NCBI GenBank assembly: GCA_029263395.1
Contig: JAJCXO010000138.1
Location: 1-64,000, forward strand
DNA from: Acidobacteriota bacterium
GTDB taxonomy: Bacteria > Acidobacteriota > Thermoanaerobaculia > Multivoradales > J023
Length of the DNA: 64,000 nucleotides
Direction of reading: 5' to 3'
Positions 40,822-49,041 of the stretch are shown in pieces. The position numbers and the translations under genes are program-made. The notes beneath the pieces were generated by a model. The model saw nothing but the letters and a program-made list of their open reading frames with translations. It ran no database searches and had not been told where the DNA came from. How positions within the stretch are numbered: the stretch's first letter is position 1; each line of letters begins with the position of its first letter.

Positions 40822-43383
40822 ATGATGTCAATATTGTGCCACCACCGACTGCTATTGGTGGTGGCCTCCTTGGTGTGGGCGGTTGGCTGCGCCTCACCGT
40901 CGGACGACGCCTCCCTGCAAGAACCAGCCCTGACGAGACCGGCCCGTGAGACCCCAAGGCTCCTCGGACACGAACAGCTCTATGCTAGCACTTCGAGCTT
41001 CGATTGGGACTTCAAGGGCCCAACGCCAAAAGGGGCCGAAGAGCTCGTCGTCGGGCTAATTCACGACCCCGGCCAGGGTCTTCGGATGCAGGGTGAAACG
41101 GTTCTGAAATGGCCCGTTGACGTCGAGACCAATGAGCTCGACGCGTTGCTCATCACACTGCTCTATCCACAGGGAGCTGAAGTCGAGCTATCGTGGCGCC
41201 ACCAGAGCCAAGGCTTTGACCCCAAGCGCAGTCTGCGGCAACGCCGCGGAGATGGGCGTGCTGAGCTCGATCGCCTGTTGACTTTCGATCTGTTGACCCA
41301 CCCCGAATGGTCGGGATCGATCCACGAGTTACGTCTACGATTCGTGCTCCGTGATTCCGAAACCCGAACCCTAAGGCGATTACAAGGCCAAAACTACAGG
41401 CTGGCACCTCAGGTACTCGAGACAACAGGCCCGTGGACGCTCGACCTTGGACATTCGGCCCGTACCGCCTGGCTGACGCCGACTGGCCACGCCGTCGAAC
41501 GGATCTTCGATGTGCCTGCTCAGGGTCGGCTATCGTTTGCCTACGGTGCTACCGCCGCACCCACTCGCGGGATCAAGTTTCGTATCTCCCGCATCGCTGC
41601 AAGCGACGAACCGATCACAGTGTTTGAAACTGTCCTCGATGAAAACCAGCTCGATCAATGGCATGATTCCAAAATTGACCTAGAAGACCGAGGCCCGGTT
41701 CGTCTTCGGTTCGAATCCTCAGCTCCCCCCGACAATCGGGCTTTGTCGGCCTGGAGTCAACTCGAGATCCAGCCCAAGCCCCGCGACCCCCGCCCCAACA
41801 TTGTCCTGATTTCGATCGATACGCTACGGGCCGACCGACTGCCACTCTACGGCTACTCCCAGGACACCGCCCCCCGTCTAACGCGCTGGGCACAACGATC
41901 TGCCCTGACTTTCGACGACACCGTCGTTCAGGCTCCATGGACGTTACCTTCCCACGCTTCGATGTTCACAGGCCTGGACGCCACCCGCCATGGCATCAAT
42001 CACACCCACACGGTGGTGCCTCCAAATCAGCAGCTGCTCGCCGAGTGGCTACGCGACTCGGGTTATGCGACCACCGCAGTCACCGGGGGCGCCTTCCTGC
42101 ATCCAAAGTACGGCCTGGGGCAGGGCTTCGACCGCTTCGACTATTGGCCGGCCCTCGGCGAGCCAGCCCAAGAGCTCACGACCTCGATCAACCGTGCGAT
42201 CGAATGGCTCGACTCCCTGCCGCAACCCTTTTTCCTCTTTCTGCACACCTTCGAAGTCCATGACTATTTGATCTACCGTCATGCCGCCGGGGCTGATCAG
42301 GAGCCTCCAGGTCTCTGGTATGACCAACGGATTCGCCACACCGACGCCGCGTTGGGCCGTCTTCTCGATCGACTCGACTCTCCGGGTCTACGAGACAACA
42401 CCGTCGTCGTTGTGACCTCCGATCACGGTGAGGGCCTAGAAGATGGCCCTCAAGGACACGGCTTCTTGAGTGAAAATAACCTGCGCGTGCCCCTGGTCAT
42501 TCGCTTGCCTAAAGGCCGTGGCGCTGGCCAGCGCATCACACGACAGGTTCGCTCGATCGATCTGGCGCCAACGCTCCTCGAGCTGGCAAACATCGAGCAT
42601 CCCCAACTCGATGGATCCTCACTGCTGCCCCTGATCGACGATGCATCCGCACCATTCCCCGAGCTAGCGCTGAGTTACGCCGCGAAACGTAACTTGGGAC
42701 TGGCACTGCGCCGTGGTGGACGCTGGAAGGCCGTGGTCAACAACACAGCCTGGCCAACCGACGGTCAACCTCATCAATTCTATGACCTACGACACGACCC
42801 GCTGGCCACCCGAGACCTGGCTGCTCGCGACTTGCCACGGCCGGACCTCGAGCCCATCGTCGAACAAGCCGCGCACGCCCTCGACGATTTGCCGGGTTTC
42901 CGCTTACGCTTTTCCAACTTCACCAGCACCCCACTCCATTTCCGCATCACCAGTCGGATGATCGGCATCGAATCCGTCAAGGCAATCGATCTGCCCTGCG
43001 AGTGCGTGGCCCGAGAGCAGCCATTTCAGGCCCGCATCGATGTGCCGGTTGGCGCAGACTTCGAGATCCACCTCGAAGAGGTGATCGATGATCCGCTCCG
43101 TATCGAAGCCTGGAGTGGACCGGCAGAGCCAGCGGACAGCGAACAGGCATTCCGCAACGAGCTCCAGCTAGGGAGGAGTATGGACAACCCAACAACGGTG
43201 AGCTTCAATGGGACAGGGTGGCAGACGGGGACAGGGTGGCAGACGGAGACATCAGCAGCCACAGCAACAACGTCCGGGCTGACCATAACCTGGCACTCAG
43301 GCTTGGACGTGTCTCAAAGCGCACCTTCAGCTCTGGATCAAGAGCTCAGGCAAAAACTGAAGGCCCTTGGCTACCTCGATTAG
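40822..43383 (+). CDS. Sulfatase-like lipoprotein with Thr at the nucleophile position
   Basis: 853 residues. A signal peptide with lipobox AVGCAS ends near Cys23. Residues about 50-315 are an extra beta-rich domain. The alkaline-phosphatase-superfamily domain starts at NIVLISIDTLRADRL (metal Asp). Its nucleophile loop is TLPSHASMFTG (Thr374), where true sulfatases have Cys or Ser in C/S-x-P-S-R. SDHGEGLED and GHGFLSENNLRVPL hold further metal ligands. Thr points to phosphotransferase/phosphodiesterase-like chemistry or an uncharacterised hydrolase, not formylglycine chemistry. The C-terminus carries two 18-bp repeats (43211-43246) and ends LRQKLKALGYLD. It starts 20 bases after ileS. Confidence 0.75.
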   Translation: MMSILCHHRLLLVVASLVWAVGCASPSDDASLQEPALTRPARETPRLLGHEQLYASTSSFDWDFKGPTPKGAEELVVGLIHDPGQGLRMQGETVLKWPVDVETNELDALLITLLYPQGAEVELSWRHQSQGFDPKRSLRQRRGDGRAELDRLLTFDLLTHPEWSGSIHELRLRFVLRDSETRTLRRLQGQNYRLAPQVLETTGPWTLDLGHSARTAWLTPTGHAVERIFDVPAQGRLSFAYGATAAPTRGIKFRISRIAASDEPITVFETVLDENQLDQWHDSKIDLEDRGPVRLRFESSAPPDNRALSAWSQLEIQPKPRDPRPNIVLISIDTLRADRLPLYGYSQDTAPRLTRWAQRSALTFDDTVVQAPWTLPSHASMFTGLDATRHGINHTHTVVPPNQQLLAEWLRDSGYATTAVTGGAFLHPKYGLGQGFDRFDYWPALGEPAQELTTSINRAIEWLDSLPQPFFLFLHTFEVHDYLIYRHAAGADQEPPGLWYDQRIRHTDAALGRLLDRLDSPGLRDNTVVVVTSDHGEGLEDGPQGHGFLSENNLRVPLVIRLPKGRGAGQRITRQVRSIDLAPTLLELANIEHPQLDGSSLLPLIDDASAPFPELALSYAAKRNLGLALRRGGRWKAVVNNTAWPTDGQPHQFYDLRHDPLATRDLAARDLPRPDLEPIVEQAAHALDDLPGFRLRFSNFTSTPLHFRITSRMIGIESVKAIDLPCECVAREQPFQARIDVPVGADFEIHLEEVIDDPLRIEAWSGPAEPADSEQAFRNELQLGRSMDNPTTVSFNGTGWQTGTGWQTETSAATATTSGLTITWHSGLDVSQSAPSALDQELRQKLKALGYLD
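43211..43246 (+). repeat. Two identical 18-bp units near the end of the sulfatase-like gene
   Basis: GGACAGGGTGGCAGACGG is repeated exactly at 43211-43228 and 43229-43246, encoding GTGWQTGTGWQT in frame. The lack of any mismatch suggests a recent duplication. Confidence 0.75.
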
Positions 43384-43472
43384 CAGCCGATGGGGTTTGG
43401 GCTGGACCGGGCCATTTCCGCCGCGAGTTGGATTGACGCCCCGAACACCTGGTTGGGAAAATCCTCGCTACG

Positions 43473-44906
43473 ATGCGAACCTCAAAGACTCTGACGACCA
43501 AGACCTCCAGATGGCTGGTATGCCTGCTCGCAATAGCCAGCTCAGCCCATGCTGAAAGCCTGACTCGCGGCAAGATTATTGACCCGGTCGCAACCCTCAG
43601 TGACGACAACAACGAAACCTATGCTCTCTATCTGCCTTCCAACTACGCCACCGAGCGTCTGTGGCCGATCCTCTTTGTGCTCGACCCACGCAGCCAAGGC
43701 CTGGCCGCTGCCGAGCTATTTCGAGAAGGGGCGGAGCGTTTCGGCTACATCTTGGTCAGCTCGAACAGCACCCGCAGCGACATCCTGCCCGAAGACGATC
43801 CGAATCCGGCAGCGATGGTGGCTTTGCTGCAGGATGCGATGACCCGATTTGCGGCTGACGACCAACGTGTTTATCTCGCTGGCTTCTCCGGTACCGCTCG
43901 TTACGCCTGGTCAGTGGGTTTTGGTTTACGTGGCCAGATCGCTGGCGTCATTGGCTGTGGTGGAGCTTTACCCGGGCCCTTCAAACAATGGCGAGACGTC
44001 GACTTCGCCTTCTTCGGTGCCGCAGGTGAGCTCGACTTCAACCATCGCGAGATGTGGCTACTGGACGAAGACCTCGACGCCACCCAAATAGCTCATCGCT
44101 TCGAGTTTTTTCCTGGCGGCCACCAATGGGCACCACCCGAGGTGCTGACCGAAGCGTTGGCTTGGATGGATGTTCGAGCGATGCAGTCTGGAACCCGTGA
44201 CCGCCAACCAGAGCTGATCTCTGAACTTTTCGACGCAGGAGCGACCGCCGCCCGCGATCTCGAAACGCAAGGAGAACCGCACGCCGCACACAAGCGGTGG
44301 CAACAGCTAGCGCAGGACTTCGAGGGTCTGCACGACATCGGCCTGGCTCGAACCGAGGTCACGCGGCTCGGCAAAATGGAAGCGATTCGACAGCAACACG
44401 CCGCCATCCTCGTCGCGGCACGCCGGGAGGCCGACTACCGTCACCACCTCGACGCCGTGTTGACCAACGTCACCAACTCGTCACCCCTGCCACCATCCAA
44501 GGCGGTCTTGGCGCGACTGAAAATCCCGCAACTGCTCGAGAAGGCCAAACAAGAGTCGCTAGACGGCCGCTCGGCACAACGTCAGCTCCAGATTGCCTTC
44601 GTCAACATAGCCTCCTATCGCACCCGTGCACTGATGCGTTCGAAAGACTATCGACGGGCGATCCTGATGCTCGAGATCGCCGAGGCGATCAAACCCGAAC
44701 ACTGGCGACCGAAAATTTCCCTCGCCACCGTGTATGCCCTCAGCGGCAAGAAATCGAAGGCGATCACCGCGCTGGAACAAGCGGTGGCGGTCGGCTACTC
44801 GAACCTCGACTACATTGAACAGAGTACCGAACTAGCGTCGATTCGTTCCACCAAGGACTACCAGCGGATCGTCGAACAATTACACGCCCATCTTCCTGAC
44901 AGCTAG
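43473..44906 (+). CDS. Secreted esterase-like alpha/beta hydrolase with TPR tail
   Basis: 477 residues with a signal peptide ending SSAHAE. Residues about 45-225 form an alpha/beta hydrolase like PHB-depolymerase/esterase proteins: LYLPSNYATERLWPILFVLD, the nucleophile elbow AGFSGTARYAW (Ser in GxSxxA), and FFPGGHQWAPPEVL with the candidate base His. Residues about 240-477 are helical, with TPR-like pairs such as SKDYRRAILMLEIAEAIKPEHWRPKISLATVYALSG. No acid residue could be fixed with certainty. It starts 89 bases after the sulfatase-like gene. Confidence 0.65.
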   Translation: MRTSKTLTTKTSRWLVCLLAIASSAHAESLTRGKIIDPVATLSDDNNETYALYLPSNYATERLWPILFVLDPRSQGLAAAELFREGAERFGYILVSSNSTRSDILPEDDPNPAAMVALLQDAMTRFAADDQRVYLAGFSGTARYAWSVGFGLRGQIAGVIGCGGALPGPFKQWRDVDFAFFGAAGELDFNHREMWLLDEDLDATQIAHRFEFFPGGHQWAPPEVLTEALAWMDVRAMQSGTRDRQPELISELFDAGATAARDLETQGEPHAAHKRWQQLAQDFEGLHDIGLARTEVTRLGKMEAIRQQHAAILVAARREADYRHHLDAVLTNVTNSSPLPPSKAVLARLKIPQLLEKAKQESLDGRSAQRQLQIAFVNIASYRTRALMRSKDYRRAILMLEIAEAIKPEHWRPKISLATVYALSGKKSKAITALEQAVAVGYSNLDYIEQSTELASIRSTKDYQRIVEQLHAHLPDS

Positions 44907-44916
44907 CCGAGTCGAA

Positions 44917-44941
44917 TAGCTCGGACCATTCGCCCGAGCTA
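44917..44941 (+). terminator. Hairpin after the esterase-like gene
   Basis: TAGCTCGG, nine-base loop, CCGAGCTA, 11 bases after the stop at 44906. There is no T-run; it may be a weak terminator. The following 44942-45192 shows no gene. Confidence 0.4.
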
Positions 44942-45192
44942 CTCGAAGGTGCGCTAATTAGATTGCGTCTAGTTTGCCGTTCTGGGTTCAGGGAGGGAGG
45001 CCTTGTGGAGCGGGCAAGCAGCGAGCGTGTTTGAGCAGCGCATTTGCTCGCGTCTCGTATTCGATGGCGCCAAAAGAACTTAGGCATGTTGCAAGAGATC
45101 CGGCGAGTTTCCGGAGCTGCGGCGCAACCCACAAGGCATCCCTCCCTGGGGCCGACCTAGTAAAACTGAACGAGATCCAATGAGTCGCAACC

Positions 45193-46290
45193 TCAGTTGA
45201 TGTCGACCTTGTTCTCCAACTTCTCGAGCATTCCCTTTACAAACGCTTTCCGCTGTTCAGGAGCTTTGTCGACAGACATCTTCATAGCTTTCACAGCGTT
45301 ATCGAAGTCGCCAATCGCTGAGTAGGCTTTCGCCAGGCCGAATCCAACGAACCAGGCGTCTGGGTGCTTTGCCACGTTTGTCTTGAACGCGGCCATAGCC
45401 TCCTCCTTCTTCCCCTGGGTGAGCAGCTGGCTTGCATACCTGTGGATCTGGCCCGCATTGCCGAGTTCCATCGCCTTTGCCATCAACCCTGCGACTTGCG
45501 CGTCCTCGCCCTTTTTGGCGAGTAGCTGGGCCTTGGCCGATAAATTACTGAAGTTCTCTTCGATGCCGATCGATTTTTCGGCCCACTCCAAGGCACTGTC
45601 GAGATTCATGTCATTTTGCAGGCTGTATTGTGCAGCTTGGTCCCAACCCTCCCAAAAGAAGGCAGAAAGGCCGGTGAGCTGTTGCTCGAAGCTCTCCTTG
45701 ACGGTCTTTGCGAGATCAACCGCAATCTCGACCGGTACCGCAACTTCGCCCCAGCGCAAAATCAGATGGGCCGAATCGGCATCCAGCTCGCCGAATGAAA
45801 TCTCGAAACGCTCCATATGCGGCGCCGACGTTGGCTTGGCCATGACTCGTAGTGCGTCGTTCTTTTCATCGTAAGCATAACTACCCCACGCATGGATGGC
45901 CTTCGAGAAAATGATCGTCCAATCGCCTTCGGTGGCTGGTGAACCCGGGATCGTGTGCAAACCATAGGTACCAGCGGACAATGTTTGCCCCTGCACCGTA
46001 ACGTCGGTCGAGACCGAAATCAGGGTGTTCTCGTTCGCACCCGTGCGCCAAATCGCGCCACTGCTCGGCACTACGGTGCCCCAAATGTCGCGTTCCTTGG
46101 CCGCCGGCCGATGGTAGCTGACCCGAACTTCGGTCAAACCGATGTCTTGTGCAACCTCAGCACCGGGACTCGCCATCGGCGTGAAGATGTGTTTGGCCTG
46201 GCGTTCGCCGACTTGGGCCAACACAGTACTGCTGCAAACCAAGGCTACGAGTGCGAATGTCAATAAAGGCAGCGTCTTGCGCTGTTGCAT
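45193..46290 (-). CDS. DUF2911 protein with C-terminal TPR repeats
   Basis: 365 residues; the ATG at 46290 has AGGAGG seven bases upstream. A signal peptide ends VLAQ. Residues about 30-190 are the DUF2911 domain (VRVSYHRPAAKERDIWG, WRTGANENTLISVSTDVTVQG, YGLHTIPG, WTIIFSKA), a family of secreted beta proteins of unknown function. Residues about 225-355 are TPR-like helices (YSLQNDMNLDSALEWAEKSIG, GKKEEAMAAFKTN). It is a single gene with its own promoter region (46291-46685) shared with the divergent pseudokinase. Confidence 0.8.
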   Translation of the reverse strand: MQQRKTLPLLTFALVALVCSSTVLAQVGERQAKHIFTPMASPGAEVAQDIGLTEVRVSYHRPAAKERDIWGTVVPSSGAIWRTGANENTLISVSTDVTVQGQTLSAGTYGLHTIPGSPATEGDWTIIFSKAIHAWGSYAYDEKNDALRVMAKPTSAPHMERFEISFGELDADSAHLILRWGEVAVPVEIAVDLAKTVKESFEQQLTGLSAFFWEGWDQAAQYSLQNDMNLDSALEWAEKSIGIEENFSNLSAKAQLLAKKGEDAQVAGLMAKAMELGNAGQIHRYASQLLTQGKKEEAMAAFKTNVAKHPDAWFVGFGLAKAYSAIGDFDNAVKAMKMSVDKAPEQRKAFVKGMLEKLENKVDIN

Positions 46291-46685
46291 ACGTTTTCCT
46301 CCTAGAGCGGTTGAGAGCTGCGGTCACGGGGATCACTTATCTCTCCGTGCCGAGAGTTGTGATGGATTGACGTAGGTTGATACGCGGTAATTCTAGTCGG
46401 GTTCCAGCAGCCCACCCCATCCTGGCAGCGGTTGAGAACATCTAGTCCCCACCTGGTGGTGTGTGCCCCCAAAAACCGAGCTTAGGCCAGGTAAAACTCC
46501 CCACCGAGGAATTCCTACCCTTTCCTAGTTCCCTGCTTGAGTAGAACTATGGCCTCTCAGGCCGATGTGTCGGGTGGCATTCGTCTTGCTTGTACAAGCC
46601 TAGAACCTCTAATGGATTTGAAGCCTCTTTAGGTTCCGAACCCGTGAGGATCAAGACTCGCCATCGTATGAAGGAGAAGACGATC
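46291..46685. other. Divergent control region between the DUF2911 gene and the pseudokinase
   Basis: 395 bases with no gene. A short imperfect palindrome, CCACCTGGTGG, lies near 46446, but I could not fix a promoter. Confidence 0.4.
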
Positions 46686-47720
46686 ATGAATGTGTCTGTA
46701 GAGGATATCCACTGGATCGAAAAAGTTGAGACTGACGCCCTCGGCGAGGTCTATTGCGCCGAAACCCGAGTAGGTCAGGTCGAGAAAGTTGTCCTCGTCA
46801 GGCTGTTCCATCGCCACGACATGGATGCTGAGTATTTTCTCGAGTCAATCGCGGAGCGCCAAGCGCTCGTTGGGAGACAGATTTCCGATCAGCTGTTAAC
46901 TAGCCTACGACTGGGTGTCGTCGAAGGGCGGGCTTTCGATCTATTCCCTTACTTGTCAGGCTCCAGCCTTGCGCTGCTGATCCAGCGAGCAAAGCAGCAT
47001 CGAGAGATCTTTCCGTTGGATGTTGCCTTGTTCGTCGCCGCCAAGGTAGCCAACGGCCTGCGCGTAGCCTTCGAGGCTGGCCTCGACGGCAATCATCTTG
47101 TGCATGGATTCATGACGCCACATCTGATCAGAGTTTCGGAAGAAGGTGCGGTAGCCATCGGCGGCTTGGAGATCGCCCCCGCCCTTCATACTTTGCGCAG
47201 CACAGCCACAACCTTCGCCCAGTTCTTCCCCTATCTCGCGCCCGAGGTGCGAGCTGGCGAAGCACCCCACAGCTCTGACGATGTGTATTCTTTGGGCGCC
47301 ATTCTCTTCGAGCTGTTGACTCTCAAGCCGCTGGCATCGCCAGCAGATCTGCGCATCGACCACAGTATTCCTGACGAGCTACGATACTTATTGAACCGCA
47401 GTGTGGCGCCTCGGTTTCAGCGCATACAGTCGGTTGGAGAATGGCTCCGAGAGCTCAAAGCTCTGGTGATTGCAGAGGGGTGGGGAGCCTCGTCGCCAGA
47501 GCTCTCCACGTTCGTTGCCGAGATCGATGACCGCGTGCATCCGACCAATCCCGACACGTCCGAGTTCACTGCAATCGACCGCAAGATCTTTGCCCAAACT
47601 CTGAAGCAGCACCAAGTCGACAAGGACCCGTCACCAGAGCTTCCAACGACGGATCGAGATGATCTTGATCGCGCTACTGACTATCAGACGGCAGCTGTCG
47701 CCAGGGATCTCCTCCACTAA
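46686..47720 (+). CDS. Serine/threonine pseudokinase
   Basis: 344 residues from the ATG at 46686 (AAGGAG upstream). The fold follows Ser/Thr kinases: DALGEVYCAET replaces the glycine loop, VVLVRLF has Arg39 where VAIK has Lys, LVHGFMTPHLI (139-148) replaces HRDLKPSNI and has no catalytic Asp, and AIGGLEIA replaces DFG. Only later fold marks survive: YLAPEVRAG (APE) and SDDVYSLGAILFELLT (the helix F Asp). All three catalytic positions are lost, so it should bind partners or nucleotide without phosphorylating. The last 75 residues have no domain I recognise. There is no membrane helix. Confidence 0.75.
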   Translation: MNVSVEDIHWIEKVETDALGEVYCAETRVGQVEKVVLVRLFHRHDMDAEYFLESIAERQALVGRQISDQLLTSLRLGVVEGRAFDLFPYLSGSSLALLIQRAKQHREIFPLDVALFVAAKVANGLRVAFEAGLDGNHLVHGFMTPHLIRVSEEGAVAIGGLEIAPALHTLRSTATTFAQFFPYLAPEVRAGEAPHSSDDVYSLGAILFELLTLKPLASPADLRIDHSIPDELRYLLNRSVAPRFQRIQSVGEWLRELKALVIAEGWGASSPELSTFVAEIDDRVHPTNPDTSEFTAIDRKIFAQTLKQHQVDKDPSPELPTTDRDDLDRATDYQTAAVARDLLH

Positions 47721-47734
47721 GTCTAGACAGAGCG

Positions 47735-48829
47735 TCACCCCATCTGTGCCCGTTGACGCAGGCAGTGGTCGGCAAGCACCAAAGCGATCATCGCCTCCCC
47801 CATCGGCACAAATCGCGGCAACAAACAGGGATCGTGTCGGCCTATGGTAGCGATCGTTGTGGCCTCGCCCGCGGTGGTCACGGTCGGATGGGGTTGTGGC
47901 AAAGAGCTCGTCGGCTTGACCGCACACCGCAGGATAATGGGCATACCTGAGGAGATCCCCCCCAGCATGCCACCGTGACGATTAGAGGCGGTATGGACGT
48001 GGGCGGTACGATCGTCGGCGGGCAAAAACGCGTCATTGTTCTGGCTGCCACGCAGCGCAGCGACCCGAAAGCCGGCACCGTATTCGACACCGAGCACTGC
48101 CGGCAGGCTGAACAAAGCCTTGCCCAGATCAGCCTTCAACTTATCGAACACCGGCTCACCCCAACCTGCCGGCACCCCGGTAGCCACCAACTCGGCCACG
48201 CCACCGATCGAGTCACGTTCGCTCCGCACCGTCTCGATCAGCTCGATCATCCGGTCTGCGATTGCACCGTCGGGGCAACGCACGATATTCGCTTCGACGT
48301 TAGCTAGCTTGATGGCAGCAGGATCGGGTACTTCAGCGACAAGATCACCCACCTGCCGGACATAACCCACCACTTCGATGCCGTGCAGCTCTCGCAGCAT
48401 CTTCTTCGCCACCGCCCCGGCCGCCACCCGGACACTGGTTTCGCGAGCACTCGATCGACCGCCACCACGATAGTCGCGCCGACCATACTTGGCATCGAAA
48501 GTCAGGTCCGCATGGCCAGGGCGGTATTTGTCCTTGATCTCCGTGTAGTCTCGCGACCGCTGATCCTGATTGCGGATCAGGATGGCGATGCTTGTGCCTG
48601 TGGTCTCGCCTTCAAAAACCCCCGACAAGATCTCGGGATGGTCAGCCTCCTGACGCTGAGTCGTGATCTTCGACTGCCCAGGACGCCGACGAGCCAGGTC
48701 ACCGACCAGATCTTGCTCTGATAGGGCAAGCCCGGGAGGGACGCCATCGATGATAACCACGTTACCGGGCCCATGACTTTCACCCGCGGTAGTAAGCCGG
48801 AAGAGCTGACCGAAACTGTTACCTGCCAT
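47735..48829 (-). CDS. aroC: Chorismate synthase
   Basis: 364 residues from the ATG at 48829 (MAGNSFGQLFRLTTAGESHGP); the frame opens earlier at 48949 without homology. It shows GESHGP near the start, the FMN-site segment RPGHADLTFDAKYG, GGGRSSARETSVRVAAGAVAKK, and the late HTASNRHGGMLGGISSGMPI. The enzyme makes chorismate from EPSP with reduced FMN. The length and motifs are standard. Its product feeds aromatic amino acids and the chorismate-lyase-like enzyme encoded at 35336-35944. Confidence 0.93.
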   Translation of the reverse strand: MAGNSFGQLFRLTTAGESHGPGNVVIIDGVPPGLALSEQDLVGDLARRRPGQSKITTQRQEADHPEILSGVFEGETTGTSIAILIRNQDQRSRDYTEIKDKYRPGHADLTFDAKYGRRDYRGGGRSSARETSVRVAAGAVAKKMLRELHGIEVVGYVRQVGDLVAEVPDPAAIKLANVEANIVRCPDGAIADRMIELIETVRSERDSIGGVAELVATGVPAGWGEPVFDKLKADLGKALFSLPAVLGVEYGAGFRVAALRGSQNNDAFLPADDRTAHVHTASNRHGGMLGGISSGMPIILRCAVKPTSSLPQPHPTVTTAGEATTIATIGRHDPCLLPRFVPMGEAMIALVLADHCLRQRAQMG

Positions 48830-49041
48830 GGCCTGGATTGTACCAAGATCACAGACAGATCTTTGGAAGATTACAAGCTGAGTATGAGCAGATGTTGAAT
48901 AAACACCATCCCCAACCGATGCAATCCCATCCCGTGCACTTGGTGGCACCTGGCTGTGTTGTAAGCCCCGTCAGGTTTGACGACTGTGGGAAAGAGGCTG
49001 CAGCCCACGAGACCAAACGCCTCTCGGCCGGTATGGATCCA

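Noticed and set aside
41708-41718. GGTTCGAATCC resembling a tRNA T-arm
   Set aside because: It is inside the sulfatase-like coding region and no acceptor stem, anticodon arm or D-arm pairs around it. No tRNA was found in the window.
21463-43383. Functional link between the FGE-fold pair and the sulfatase-like protein
   Set aside because: The FGE-fold proteins lack catalytic cysteines and the sulfatase-like protein lacks the Cys or Ser substrate residue, so formylglycine transfer is not supported.
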